DNA of 64,000 nt from Mucilaginibacter aquariorum (GCF_024498135.1 NZ_JANHOH010000001.1:186001-250000), one strand, 5' to 3'; counted from the first letter of the stretch, positions 52,834-62,849 are shown. Numbers and translations are program-made. Notes: generated by a model from the letters alone, not told the origin.

Positions 52834-54071
52834 TATTTTTTCGCCTCCATTATTAGCCATTTGTTGGTGATATTATCAGGGGCTTCCAATACAATTTTAT
52901 AAAATGCTGATGGGTAGTTTTTTACGTCGAGCAAAGCGTGTTTTTGATTTACAGGTACCTCAGCAAGCATATGGTACTCGTCCTTACCGCCGGTTTTAAA
53001 ATTGTTTGTGGTGGTAACCCATATTTTAACTTTGCCTTTATCGTCTAACGATTTCCAGCTTACATCAATATTCCCTTGTATGTAATTCGCATTTATGTCG
53101 GCAACAGAAACCGGGCCAATGAAAGGGGTTCCGTCCAGCTCTTGTCTTACCTCTATCGGGATATTGATATTCATAAACCGCGCTATTGAAGGCAAAATAT
53201 CTACTATAGCGGGCTGGAAATATTTAGCGTAAGTATTTAAATGGGGGTAGTTGGTTACCAGCCATGTGTTGCGCTGCCTGTTTGACTGACCTCCGTGTCC
53301 GCTGCCGCTTTTTTCATCCCTGCCATGGTCGGTAGTTACAACCAATAGCCAGTCTTCTTTAAAGTTTTTTTTGCGGTAATTAATAGCATCATATATTTTA
53401 CCCAGTTGCGCATCCAGCATTTTAACAGCTGCGTAAAATTCGGGGCTGTCGCCATGCATGTGGCCCATATCATCGGTATACTCCAGATATACCCATGAAA
53501 GATCGGGAGCATCTTTCTTAAGTGTAGCCGCAGCATCACTAACTACCTGCTCGTCTATCCTGTGCATATAGTCAGATTTTTTATCATGTTTGAATTTTAC
53601 GGTATCTAATTCAAAACCATCAAAATACTGGTCTACCTTTAAATTACCGGCTGTAGGCAAATTATGCCCCAGCAGTTTGGTGCGATTATCCGTCCAGCTC
53701 GAAAAAATTGCTGTTTTTTTATTCGGATACTGTTCTTTTAAAAGCCTGAAAATATTTTGGTAGTGATAATTAGGATCTTTGATATCATTATCGGGCACGT
53801 TGTGCTTATTTACCCAGGTGCCGGTTAATAAACTGTTGTACCCGACAGCCGAAATGGTTGGGGTTTGGTTGTAGGTGCCTTTATCGCCGCCAACATGGAT
53901 GCGGGTATAGCTGCCATCCTGAATGATGCGTTTAATATTTGGCAGATCAAGTTTTTCGATCACATCGGCCGGAATACCATCGGCAATAACAAATACTGTT
54001 TTTTTAGCTTGCTGGGCCATGCCTTGCAGGCCCGCAAACATTAAACCTGCTATAATAACTTTTTTAAACAT
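52833..54071 (-). CDS. Alkaline-phosphatase superfamily phosphodiesterase/pyrophosphatase
   Basis: A 412-residue exported enzyme with signal peptide (cut after GMAQ near residue 19). [18 protein letters not shown] supplies the first metal Asp, [18 protein letters not shown] contains the candidate Thr nucleophile, [14 protein letters not shown] gives the Asp/His pair, and [18 protein letters not shown] the last metal ligands. It matches the nucleotide pyrophosphatase/phosphodiesterase group. A C-terminal module of about 90 residues after the catalytic domain looks like a beta-sandwich. It is 82 bases downstream of the SusD gene on the same strand and is translationally coupled to the acid phosphatase. 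Confidence 0.92.
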   Translation of the reverse strand: MFKKVIIAGLMFAGLQGMAQQAKKTVFVIADGIPADVIEKLDLPNIKRIIQDGSYTRIHVGGDKGTYNQTPTISAVGYNSLLTGTWVNKHNVPDNDIKDPNYHYQNIFRLLKEQYPNKKTAIFSSWTDNRTKLLGHNLPTAGNLKVDQYFDGFELDTVKFKHDKKSDYMHRIDEQVVSDAAATLKKDAPDLSWVYLEYTDDMGHMHGDSPEFYAAVKMLDAQLGKIYDAINYRKKNFKEDWLLVVTTDHGRDEKSGSGHGGQSNRQRNTWLVTNYPHLNTYAKYFQPAIVDILPSIARFMNINIPIEVRQELDGTPFIGPVSVADINANYIQGNIDVSWKSLDDKGKVKIWVTTTNNFKTGGKDEYHMLAEVPVNQKHALLDVKNYPSAFYKIVLEAPDNITNKWLIMEAKK

Positions 54072-54153
54072 GTTTTGATTTTAGTAAGATATAAATAAGC
54101 CTCTTTAAGTATGCTTTCCAGCTATGTGATGTGGCCGGAAAGCAAAGTTATTA

Positions 54154-55611
54154 TTAGGGTTTAATTAACCACATAACCCCGTTAATATTATCTCCTTGCG
54201 GATACTGCCGGGTAATGGCCTCTGTATTGTGCTGCTGGTTTACACGTAACTCACTTTCGGGATACATCCAGCGTTTAGGAACCATTTTATTATTCAGCAC
54301 CCCGTCGCCAGAGACATCAAAGTTAGGGAAGCCGGTTCGGCGGTGTTCATAAAAAGGCTGGTAACCACTATTCATAAACGAGGCTATATACTTTTGGGTG
54401 ATGATGCTTTGCAGCGGGTTAACGGCCGGTAGTTGAACACTACTTTGTGCTACATAGGCATCAATAGCAGCCGGGGCAATATTATAAAATGACATGGAAG
54501 CGCGGATACCCTGTTGATAATAATCGGCAGCGCTTCCGCTGATCCATCCTCTAACGGCGCCTTCGGCCAGTATAAACTGCAATTCGGCGTAACCCATTGC
54601 AATACTTGGTTCATTAACCGGATTGTTATAAAAGCGGGGGTTGATCTTTGAAATTTCCCCATCCGTAGTTCGTCCGCTGTTCTCATTTACAGTGGCGCTG
54701 CCTTTTACACCGCCGTATGCGTTAAAGTCGGTAGGCGGTAATGCCGAAAATTTGGGGGCTTTATCTGCGAAGCTAAATAATCTGGGGTCTTTATATCCTT
54801 TTAGCAAGTTAACAAAGGTTTCTTCCATATAGTACGCGGTTTGCATATCATTATTATTAAAATATGGATACCTGTTACCAACCAGATCATAAAATTTAAG
54901 CTGGGCGTTGTCAGCATTCCCGGTCATAATGGGGTATTGTGCCGAATTGTTCACAATAGCTGCAAAACGATTTTTGATATCATACCTGGCATCATCCACT
55001 TTTAAAGAAAGGCTCAATAAAACCCGGAGCGATAACGAATTAATAGCGCGTTTCCACTGCTGCATATTGCCGTTGTATACAATATCGCCCAAAACAGGTT
55101 CGGTACTGGCAGTAATTAGGTCATTCGCGGCTTTCAGATCATTCAGGACGCTTAAATAAATGTCTTCCTGTTTATCATAAGCCGGGGCATATACACCATC
55201 CTCGCCTTTAAGCGCTTCACTGTAAGGGATGTCCCCAAACGTTTGCGTAAGCTGTAAAAAATACCAGGCCCTAAAAAATTTTGCTATCGGCATATATTGC
55301 GGTTTATCCTGAGCGGTTGCGGCCTGTTCCATTTTTAATACCTGGCGTAAATTGTCATAATCGCCAAAACCCGATCTTGTCCAGCCATAATACTGCTCGT
55401 CAGACGCCCCATCGGTATAAACCATTTGGCGGCACGTTAACGCCGCACCTATGCTGGTTGATTGAAAAGCCGACTGTTCAATAGTATTCAGCAACAGATC
55501 GGGCGTTGCCGAGGTTGATTTATTGGGGTCGGTTTGAAACTCGCTGAATTTTTTACATCCTGTTTGCCCTATAGCTATGCAAACAAGCAGTGTTAAGAAT
55601 ATCTTTTTCAT
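54154..55611 (-). CDS. SusD-like lipoprotein (SusD/RagB-like, PF12771 type)
   Basis: A 485-residue surface lipoprotein with lipobox QTGC (Cys19). DPNKSTSATPDLLLNTIEQSAF, RQMVYTDGASDEQYYGW and FRAWYFLQLTQTFGDIPYSEAL are characteristic of the second SusD group. Near the C-terminus PFYEHRRTGFPNF and VPKRWMYPESELRVNQ are also typical. It binds substrate on top of the SusC channel, which is encoded 17 bases upstream on the same strand. Confidence 0.94.
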   Translation of the reverse strand: MKKIFLTLLVCIAIGQTGCKKFSEFQTDPNKSTSATPDLLLNTIEQSAFQSTSIGAALTCRQMVYTDGASDEQYYGWTRSGFGDYDNLRQVLKMEQAATAQDKPQYMPIAKFFRAWYFLQLTQTFGDIPYSEALKGEDGVYAPAYDKQEDIYLSVLNDLKAANDLITASTEPVLGDIVYNGNMQQWKRAINSLSLRVLLSLSLKVDDARYDIKNRFAAIVNNSAQYPIMTGNADNAQLKFYDLVGNRYPYFNNNDMQTAYYMEETFVNLLKGYKDPRLFSFADKAPKFSALPPTDFNAYGGVKGSATVNENSGRTTDGEISKINPRFYNNPVNEPSIAMGYAELQFILAEGAVRGWISGSAADYYQQGIRASMSFYNIAPAAIDAYVAQSSVQLPAVNPLQSIITQKYIASFMNSGYQPFYEHRRTGFPNFDVSGDGVLNNKMVPKRWMYPESELRVNQQHNTEAITRQYPQGDNINGVMWLIKP

Positions 55612-55628
55612 ATTAAATATCTAACTGA

Positions 55629-58600
55629 TTAAAATTTAATGTTCGCGTTAAAGCCAATTGTGCGGGTCGAAGGTGTCTGCAGGTTATCTGAAGCAGGATC
55701 CGGGTCAACATTTGGCATTTTTGAAAATAGCAACAGGTTACGGCCAACTGCCGATAAATTTATACCCTTTACAAATGATTTGCCCAGCCATTTATTAGGT
55801 ACCTGCCATGTTAAGGTAACCTCGCGCAGCTTTAAAAATGTTTGCGAAAAATAGTTGTAGTTATTATATGCACTATTGCTGGTATTGGTCATGTAATCGA
55901 TATAGTTAACCGCCTTGGTGTTTGGCGCGAAAACGCGGGTGTCCTGGGTGATATTTCCATTGGCATCGTAAGTAGCTTCTCCGGAAACAACAACTACACC
56001 CTTGCCCACAAATGTTTCTTTACCTTCATTTGCTTCATCGCGATAATGGTTAACCGTTCCGGGGTTTGTGCCACCCCACCACATTTTTTGGTTAGTTGTA
56101 GAGTACATCATACCGCCAATACGGCCATCAACCAAAATTTTTAAAGCAAAATTCTTGTAGGTAAACGTATTTTCTAAACCGTATGTCCAGTTAGGGTCCT
56201 GATTACCAATAAACCTTTGAAAATTATCATCTAACGGGAAGCCGTTACTTTGATAAATAATATTACCCTGCGGATCCTTTTGATATACAGAAGTATATAT
56301 TTTGTCTGCACGGTCGCCAACTTTTAAATAACCTAGCGTAGGGGCGTTTTGATAGATCTCTTTTAAATACCGGCGGTATTGGCTAAAGTTTGCTGCAACA
56401 TCCCACCTGAAACTATTAGTTTTTATCGGCGAGCCTCCCAGTACAAGTTCCAATCCTTTACGTTGATAAACATTTCCATTTTCTAACTGGCTGCTGTAAC
56501 CGCTACTGATAGATAATGGTATGGAAACAATGTTGTTATAGTCTCTGGTTTGATAATAAGTGGCCTCTAAACTAAGCCTGTTATTAAAAAACTTGGTATC
56601 GATACCCACCTCCCAGCTATCTGATGTTTGCGGCTGGATATTGGGGTTTAATATGGCATTGCCATAACTAAGTGCAGGGGTATTATTCCAGGTGGTACCT
56701 TTGTTGTACGAAGGCAGATAACTATAAGTGTAAGCATTATCATTTAAAGTAGCGCTTGACACCCTGGACCATGAGCCCCGTGTTTTAAGATAGCTAAACC
56801 ATTGCGGTAAAGTAACAAACTGGGAGATGACTACGGATGCACTTACCGAAGGATAAAAAAAGCTATTATTTGCTACAGGGAGGGTAGATATAATGTCATT
56901 TCTACCCGTAGCAGTAAGGTATATGCCATTTAAAAACTCCAGGTCTAACACACCGTAAACGCTGCTGGTCCTTCTTTCTTCCAAAAAGTTATTCCCCTGT
57001 ACAGGGTTGGCAGAATTGCTCAGGTTGTAAAAGCCCGGAACAGTTAAGCCGTCGGTATAGGTGCTCCCATACTTATTACTCCGGTAGTAATTTGAGCCGC
57101 CTACCTGGGCATGCAGCTTAATTTTGTCGGTAAAGGTGTGGTTATAATCAGCTATCAGGTCTGAGGCAATATCAAAATAGCTGGCGGTATTAACGGTAAA
57201 ATTCCCCTTCGATATATTACTGTATCCTATATAGCTTTTGGGTTCTTTATACGTGCGGTTAAGGTCGTAAGAGTTGATACCATTACGAAATTGGATACTA
57301 AGCTCAGGGCTGATCTTGTAGTTCAGATCAAGCGAGCCAAAGGTATTGTTCTTATCATATGACCGCAGGTATTCATAAGCCTGAAAATAAGGATTGTTGT
57401 AGTAGGAGGTGTTATAATTGCGCTGTTGTAAGCCCACTTTTCCCGGTACCCAGTAATCGCGCTGGTCTTTAACACTAACGTCGGCACCTGTCCACAGGAT
57501 CAGGTTGTAGAGGTAGTTGGTTGGGCCATAACCGGTTTCGGGAAAATTATCGGTGTATTGTTTGTTATAGCTTAAACGGGCATCCATCGTTAAAGCATCT
57601 GACAGTTTGTAGCTGCCCGATACGTTGAATGAGCTGTTATTCAGATCCGTGTTGGGTACTATGCCAAGCTGATAAATGTGCGAGGCTGAGGCACGGAATG
57701 AACCCTTCTCAGAACTTTGCGTTATGCTGATATTGTTGCTGGATATAACACCCGTTCTGAAAAAATCAGGCACGTTATTTTTACCCCTTGAAATAAACGG
57801 TAATGGCACCAGCTTGCCGGTTACAGGGTCAACAGGGCTATTAAACTGCGGGGTTTCATAATAGCCGCTTGGTGTTGATGGGTCGCGCTGGTCTAATTTA
57901 GGGCCCCAGATCCAGCCAGAGCCTTCCGGGCCTCCGCCCGAACCATCAACATATGTATATTTTCCTTTAAAACCATTGCCATACTCCGTTTGAACTTTGG
58001 GGATCCGGATAAAGCTGGGCTGAAATTCGGTAGAGGAATTAATTTCTACGCTTACATTCTTACCCTTACCTCTTTTAGTGGTGATCATGATCGCTCCGTT
58101 TTGGCCGATAGAACCATATAAGGCAGAAGCGCTTGCACCTTTTAATACGCTCATACTTTCCACGTCATCCGCATTGATCTTGTATAGATCGGCAGACTGA
58201 TCAGGGATACCATCAATAACAATTAAGGGTTTTCTTCCGCGTAAAGAAATCCCCGGATCCTGGAACAGATCGGTGGAGTTTGTGATATTTAAGCCTGCAA
58301 CCCTGCCCGTTAAAGAGTTGATTATATTGGGTTCGCGCGCTTTAACCAATGCCTCTCCTTTTACTTCCTGCACGGCGTAGCCCAGCTTGGCTTTTTCCTT
58401 TTTTACGCCCAATGCGGTCACTACAACTTCAGATAAGCCTTTGGAATCTTCTTCTAAAATTATGTTATACAAATTGCTTTCCGTTACGGGCACTTCTTTG
58501 GTCTTGAAACCCAAATAGGTTAAAACAAGTACGTCTCCATTATCGGCTTTAATAGAAAATCCGCCATCCTGGCCGGTAACGGTGCCTGTATTAGTGCCTT

Positions 58601-58820
58601 TTATTAATATAGAAACCCCGGGCAGATTTACTTTTTTATCATCAGTAACATATCCTTTTATGATCCGGGGAGCACTTACAAACAGGTTGGCAGGATCATT
58701 TGGCTTAGTTATTTTTTCACCAAAGGCAAAAGTGTTTAAAAGTGTCATAAAGCCTACCATCAGGCTCATACACCGTAAAAATGAGGGGGGTAAAAAATGG
58801 GTAAAATTCTTTCTTTTCAT
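55629..58820 (-). CDS. SusC/RagA-type TonB-linked outer membrane receptor
   Basis: A complete 1063-residue SusC homologue. Signal peptide about residues 1-35; carboxypeptidase-regulatory-like domain about 52-130 (IIKGYVTDDKKVNLPGVSIL, VLVLTYLGFKTKEV); plug about 135-260 with LSEVVVTALGVKKEK, DPGISLRGRKPLIVIDGIP and LKGASASALYGSIGQNGAI; then the barrel, ending IGFNANIKF with the terminal Phe. Its length is usual. Together with the SusD-like gene and two phosphatases it forms a complete minus-strand uptake operon. The TetR gene is divergent upstream. Confidence 0.96.
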   Translation of the reverse strand: MKRKNFTHFLPPSFLRCMSLMVGFMTLLNTFAFGEKITKPNDPANLFVSAPRIIKGYVTDDKKVNLPGVSILIKGTNTGTVTGQDGGFSIKADNGDVLVLTYLGFKTKEVPVTESNLYNIILEEDSKGLSEVVVTALGVKKEKAKLGYAVQEVKGEALVKAREPNIINSLTGRVAGLNITNSTDLFQDPGISLRGRKPLIVIDGIPDQSADLYKINADDVESMSVLKGASASALYGSIGQNGAIMITTKRGKGKNVSVEINSSTEFQPSFIRIPKVQTEYGNGFKGKYTYVDGSGGGPEGSGWIWGPKLDQRDPSTPSGYYETPQFNSPVDPVTGKLVPLPFISRGKNNVPDFFRTGVISSNNISITQSSEKGSFRASASHIYQLGIVPNTDLNNSSFNVSGSYKLSDALTMDARLSYNKQYTDNFPETGYGPTNYLYNLILWTGADVSVKDQRDYWVPGKVGLQQRNYNTSYYNNPYFQAYEYLRSYDKNNTFGSLDLNYKISPELSIQFRNGINSYDLNRTYKEPKSYIGYSNISKGNFTVNTASYFDIASDLIADYNHTFTDKIKLHAQVGGSNYYRSNKYGSTYTDGLTVPGFYNLSNSANPVQGNNFLEERRTSSVYGVLDLEFLNGIYLTATGRNDIISTLPVANNSFFYPSVSASVVISQFVTLPQWFSYLKTRGSWSRVSSATLNDNAYTYSYLPSYNKGTTWNNTPALSYGNAILNPNIQPQTSDSWEVGIDTKFFNNRLSLEATYYQTRDYNNIVSIPLSISSGYSSQLENGNVYQRKGLELVLGGSPIKTNSFRWDVAANFSQYRRYLKEIYQNAPTLGYLKVGDRADKIYTSVYQKDPQGNIIYQSNGFPLDDNFQRFIGNQDPNWTYGLENTFTYKNFALKILVDGRIGGMMYSTTNQKMWWGGTNPGTVNHYRDEANEGKETFVGKGVVVVSGEATYDANGNITQDTRVFAPNTKAVNYIDYMTNTSNSAYNNYNYFSQTFLKLREVTLTWQVPNKWLGKSFVKGINLSAVGRNLLLFSKMPNVDPDPASDNLQTPSTRTIGFNANIKF

Positions 58821-59190
58821 AAATTAGCTAATTGTTAATTAATGTAAATTGTATAAGAGAGGATATAAGCAAGCACCGCGTACCTGCTCATTTTTTAAAC
58901 ACGAACCTGGCCCGTGTTTAATGATTGATGTTTTTGCTATCGTCTTTTAGTTTAAGGATTATAAATTTTTATGTAATCTGTTAGTGATCCTGCTTTCAGC
59001 ACCTAAAGCCATGCAGCTTATGATAAGGATGGTATAAGCCTTTATAAAATTCATAAGCACCCCCACGCGAATTTTTTCATATTCAAGTAAGATTTTGTAA
59101 ACGCGATTCTCGTAAAGCTGTGCCTGTTAAATCGAGGCCTAAGGTCTGTTTATAATGTTATCTGCAAGTTAGCATAAAATTAATAAATTA
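58821..59190. promoter_or_regulatory. Divergent regulatory region between SusC and TetR genes
   Basis: No gene is visible. It must hold the SusC promoter on the minus strand. A short hairpin, TAAACACG with CGTGTTTA around a 9-base loop, lies at 58896-58920 next to a T run and may be part of the SusC leader. No perfect TAnnTTTG box was found in front of SusC. Confidence 0.45.
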
Positions 59191-59208
59191 ATTGAATGGT
59201 CAATCAAT
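59191..59208. promoter_or_regulatory. Candidate TetR operator
   Basis: ATTGAATGGTCAATCAAT follows the palindromic pattern ATTGAnTGnnCAnTCAAT; only the inner n positions break symmetry. Its length and position, 60 bases upstream of the TetR start and within the divergent region, suit a TetR-family operator that would act on TetR itself and perhaps on the SusC promoter. Confidence 0.5.
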
Positions 59209-59230
59209 CTATTATATTTCCGAATAACAT

Positions 59231-59238
59231 TACTTTTG
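59231..59238 (+). promoter_or_regulatory. Candidate -7 box of the TetR gene
   Basis: TACTTTTG matches the TAnnTTTG consensus exactly and is 30 bases before the chosen ATG. No TTTG box is found 19-21 bases further upstream, so the promoter may be weak or activator-dependent. Confidence 0.4.
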
Positions 59239-59268
59239 CTTAGTTTAACCGTTTCACATAATATTAAC

Positions 59269-59892
59269 ATGGGTAGAAAAAGCCTTAAGGAAGAAAGACA
59301 ATTAGAAATTATAGAGACTTTTTATAAGGTTGCTAAAAAGGAAGGTTATGAAAATACCTCTATTGCCAAAATAGCAAAGGTGATGGACATTAACCCAAGC
59401 CTGATTAGTCACTATTTTGAAACAAAGGAAGATCTTACCTATGCGTTGATAGATCATATACTTGAGCGGTACCTGCTGATCTACACTATTAAAAACATGG
59501 GAGAGGTTACATTATCAGACCTGCAAAAAACCATTGAAAAGCTTTTCTCAAAAAAATGGAACCTGTTATTCGATGACGGGTTGTTTTACACCTTTTATGC
59601 ACTTGCTTTCAGAGAGAAAAAAATAAAAACGAAATACAAAGCCATACTCGATTCTCTTCGCCTTGCACTTACAGCAATGATTGAGCAATGCAATGAAAAA
59701 CAGCTGATAAACGTCTTATCGCCTAAAATGGCAGCTGATTTAATTTTCGTATTAGTAGATGGTGCTTATTTTTACCTATCGCTGGAGAATGATAAAAAGG
59801 CGTATATAGAAAGGCTTGACTATTATAAGAACAGAGCCTATCAAATTTTAGGAATGGAGCACTTAATCCTTACGGACGAGGCTTTGAGTTAA
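59269..59892 (+). CDS. TetR/AcrR family transcriptional regulator
   Basis: A 207-residue regulator. The N-terminal HTH is clear: IIETFYKVAKKEGYENTSIAKIAKVMDINPSLISHYFETKEDL-type sequence between about residues 12 and 55, with NPSLISHYF as recognition helix. The C-terminal helical ligand domain is not assigned. ATG 59269 is chosen over an in-frame TTG at 59236, which would include the -7 box. Divergent from the SusC/SusD/phosphatase locus, so a role in its control is likely but unproven. Its 3' end overlaps the convergent membrane-protein gene by 30 bases. Confidence 0.92.
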   Translation: MGRKSLKEERQLEIIETFYKVAKKEGYENTSIAKIAKVMDINPSLISHYFETKEDLTYALIDHILERYLLIYTIKNMGEVTLSDLQKTIEKLFSKKWNLLFDDGLFYTFYALAFREKKIKTKYKAILDSLRLALTAMIEQCNEKQLINVLSPKMAADLIFVLVDGAYFYLSLENDKKAYIERLDYYKNRAYQILGMEHLILTDEALS

Positions 59893-60126
59893 CAAGCGGC
59901 GGCCCAAAGCATAAACCCCTATAAACATCCATAATAAATTGGCTACCGCATTTGGCATATCATCACTATCAACAGCTGTGGCTACTAAGCATAGGCCGCC
60001 CAGAATATTTAATAACTGAAAAATGCGCGATTCGGCCGTTATTACGTTCATACTTAGCAATAAATAGCCCACTGTGCACAAAATCACACCCAACCAGCCA
60101 ATACTTGCCAATATCATTTGCTTCAT
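59863..60126 (-). CDS. Small membrane protein, CBU_0592-like
   Basis: An 87-residue protein with three hydrophobic helices: ILASIGWLGVILCTVGYLLLS, IFQLLNILGGLCLVATAV and AVANLLWMFIGVYALG. The pattern (G-GVIL...YLLL, YQ.LN.LG, N....W..IG.Y) agrees with the CBU_0592 family of small membrane proteins of unknown function. Its 3' end lies inside the TetR gene end on the opposite strand. The upstream region, 60127-60377, holds no other gene. Confidence 0.75.
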   Translation of the reverse strand: MKQMILASIGWLGVILCTVGYLLLSMNVITAESRIFQLLNILGGLCLVATAVDSDDMPNAVANLLWMFIGVYALGRRLLTQSLVRKD

Positions 60127-60377
60127 GATGATAGTTTTACTTTTTTTCTATTAACAACATTAATAAAAAATGGGCATATAGTGGCCATGTTTCGTACTTT
60201 GAAATTTTCAAAATTAGTAAATAAAACCATTGTGGCCATGGAGAGATTGGATCACCAGCACAATTCAATTCACAAGGTTGGACATTCTCTGCCAACATAG
60301 AAAATATCCCGCGCCACGGCATTCTTGTCGTTTTTTCCTATCTTCCCTTCGGCTTTAACACCCATAGTAACCTAACC

Positions 60378-62849
60378 ATGATACAATCACAAACCAACGA
60401 TCTTTCCGGACAGTATAAACAAATTCCTCCTTTCGCAGAATGGCCAAATTTAACCTACAGTGCCTGCCTGCTACCCGACGCTTTCGTGATCGATTTCCGA
60501 TTCGATACCGCTCCGTATTTCACTGAAGCCGGAACCGAAGGACCTCCCATAGACACCGAAAGGGCCGTTACGGACCTTTACCGGTATTCTGATGCCGAAG
60601 ATGCCCTTTCCCACGCCCGTTATCTGCTTTTGGCAGTACCGGATGTTGCGGCCTGGGACTCGGCCCACCACATCCTGTCTTTTGTCAGAGCCGTACTGGA
60701 TGCTTTCAATGCCATGCTCAACGACGGCAGTCGCCCTGAGCCTGTGATAAAATCGATCAGCCTGCCTTCCGCAGCGCTGTCAAGCAAGCTCAAAGGGCTA
60801 AGGCCGCTCGCATTGTATCTTTGGGATAGACCCTGGCGCCCGGACCCTTTCGGGTCAATGCCGACCAGGGGAAATTCTGGCCTTGAGTTCCCTTTCGGTG
60901 TCATTCCGAATGCAGAATTCGAAGCATGGGTGACGACGTTCGAAAACAAAACACCCTATGTGAAGATAGGGTGCTCGGTGAATAACGGACGGAAAACACT
61001 ATGGCTGGTGCCCTTTCGGACGGTCGAAGGCGGGTGCTCGCTCTCAAGCTCTGCGTTTTTCGGGCTGCGGCCCTTATCGGCTGCCTTGCAGTCGAGGCCG
61101 GATGTTCCGGTGCGGCAATACATGAGTGGTCATTCGCTCTGGTCGCATGACACGGTCATCGGGAAGCGGTCGGTGAAGGATGTAGACCTCAACGCTCTGG
61201 CTGGAAGCTTCGTCGAAGCGCTCGACCGTCATCCGTCCGATGCTGTCACCGCTGCGCGCCAGGCCGTTGCCAGCCAGCGTGCACGTCAGGAGCTCGCGAC
61301 ACTTTTCACCGACACCGGACATGAAGACCTGCTCGCACAGGCCCAATGGTGGCTGCAGGAGTGGCTTGAGGAAAAGTCCGGCCGCGCCAATACGCTGGTG
61401 GCCGTGCTCGTTGCGGAACTTAGCGGCGTCGAAGCCCCGGTGGGCGTGGGGCTGCTTGCGGAAGCAATTCCAGTTGATACCAGACAAATGCTTGCTATGT
61501 CGCAGATCTTTCTCAATTTTCGGGAAAACAAGACCTGGTTCATCTCTGCCTGCTCGACTGACACAGCCGACCATGCCAAACATAAGGCGCTGCCGCTCGA
61601 GTGCGGGCTCCGGGTCATCGGGGCAGCCAATCCGTTTTACGGCGAAGGCGATATCCGCCTCTATTATCCCGTTACATTGCCGACGGCCAACGGGCCGCTG
61701 CTGAAAGCTAGTGTTCCCATCCTGCTTCAAACCCTGCCCATGCCGGCCGTCATCCTGCAACAACAGGCGCTGGCTTCGGAAGGCGCCGCCGCTGATGCAA
61801 CAGCAAAGCTCCTTGAGTCACGACTGTGGGATTACCGTATCGCCTACGACCGCCAATCAGCCGTTCAGGACACCCTGATCGTGCGGCTCGATACCGGCAA
61901 TACAGGTGCATCTGTAATGAATGCTACGTCGAGGCCCGACCTGTTCGACGCTCTGATCGAATTCTCAGAGGCCTATGCGCAGCTGCGTACCGACCTGGAA
62001 CAAGAAGACGTGGTGCCACAAGCCCGCGAATCATTTGAATGGTTGGCGCTAAACGTGAGCAATGCCTGGATGTATCGCACCCAAATGATGAGGATGAAAC
62101 AGCAGGTGTCGTATCGCATCGCGGAAGCCGAAGGAGAAGATGGTACATTGCGCGTCGCTATCACCGGCGCCGAAGGGTCGGGCGTGCCGCAGCTGTTACC
62201 GCGTTATGAAGGCTACGCTGCTGAAAGGACGGGCGAATACTGGAGGTTCCGTTCCGACGCGACACAGCGCTACCTGCCCTTTGCCGACCGCAACTGGTAC
62301 TTGCGTAGCCTTGTTTTCGAAAAGCTGGATGTACTTGGGGTCGAAAGCGCCCGCGCCGAGCTGGCGCTCGAACGCAATCTGATGCCGGTTGACGGAAAGA
62401 CACCAAACCCCGACTTCGCCCTTCGCACCGGGTTTGTGGGTCCGGGCGCTGCTGCTGCGCCTTTCCTGGCCGCACCGGATCCGATCGACATATCGGATTT
62501 CGGCCAAACGCTGACCGAACGCATCGAGGTTTTTTTCACCCGACTGTTGGGCGATACGACCGGTCGCTGGCTGCGGTTGACCGTCTCGTACAGTTATGAA
62601 GCTATTGCCGGGGCCGGAATACCGGTGACCGTGCCGGTGTTGCTATTACCGAAAGAGGCATATGCCACAGGGCTTGCCGCCAGGGTCGCCACCGCTATCG
62701 ACGAATGGAAGCAGCGCCACATGCCGAACGAGCCCCAAAGCGGCGCGGTCTTCGAACTAGATCTGACTGTTTTCGGGATGTTGGAACAGCGGGGTGTTTT
62801 GAGGGTCAGAGGCTCGATGCATGACCTACCTACAACGCAATATGTATAA
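60378..62849 (+). CDS. Large G+C-rich protein of unknown function
   Basis: An 823-residue soluble protein that I do not recognise. It has no signal peptide and no membrane helix. Notable segments are FRTVEGGCSLSSSAFFGLRP and MSGHSLWSHDTVIGKRSV in the middle, a helical stretch near 275-345 (AARQAVASQRARQELA, AQWWLQEWLEEKSGRAN), and a beta-rich C-terminal third ending LELTVFGMLEQRGVLRVRGS-like. Base composition is much richer in G+C than all flanking DNA, rising from about the first 500 bases, and codon use differs (many GCC, CTG, CGC). It is therefore a strong candidate for recent transfer from a high-G+C donor. The frame is intact from start to stop, so it is probably expressed. A weak terminator follows. 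Confidence 0.8.
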   Translation: MIQSQTNDLSGQYKQIPPFAEWPNLTYSACLLPDAFVIDFRFDTAPYFTEAGTEGPPIDTERAVTDLYRYSDAEDALSHARYLLLAVPDVAAWDSAHHILSFVRAVLDAFNAMLNDGSRPEPVIKSISLPSAALSSKLKGLRPLALYLWDRPWRPDPFGSMPTRGNSGLEFPFGVIPNAEFEAWVTTFENKTPYVKIGCSVNNGRKTLWLVPFRTVEGGCSLSSSAFFGLRPLSAALQSRPDVPVRQYMSGHSLWSHDTVIGKRSVKDVDLNALAGSFVEALDRHPSDAVTAARQAVASQRARQELATLFTDTGHEDLLAQAQWWLQEWLEEKSGRANTLVAVLVAELSGVEAPVGVGLLAEAIPVDTRQMLAMSQIFLNFRENKTWFISACSTDTADHAKHKALPLECGLRVIGAANPFYGEGDIRLYYPVTLPTANGPLLKASVPILLQTLPMPAVILQQQALASEGAAADATAKLLESRLWDYRIAYDRQSAVQDTLIVRLDTGNTGASVMNATSRPDLFDALIEFSEAYAQLRTDLEQEDVVPQARESFEWLALNVSNAWMYRTQMMRMKQQVSYRIAEAEGEDGTLRVAITGAEGSGVPQLLPRYEGYAAERTGEYWRFRSDATQRYLPFADRNWYLRSLVFEKLDVLGVESARAELALERNLMPVDGKTPNPDFALRTGFVGPGAAAAPFLAAPDPIDISDFGQTLTERIEVFFTRLLGDTTGRWLRLTVSYSYEAIAGAGIPVTVPVLLLPKEAYATGLAARVATAIDEWKQRHMPNEPQSGAVFELDLTVFGMLEQRGVLRVRGSMHDLPTTQYV

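Noticed and set aside
60137..60322. Minus-strand 61-codon frame upstream of the G+C-rich gene
   Set aside because: Composition and lack of motifs suggest chance; it covers a short hairpin and the presumed promoter region.
62161..62539. Several long minus-strand frames inside the G+C-rich gene
   Set aside because: High G+C lowers stop-codon frequency, and these are shadows of the 823-residue frame with Arg/Pro-rich, unconserved translations.
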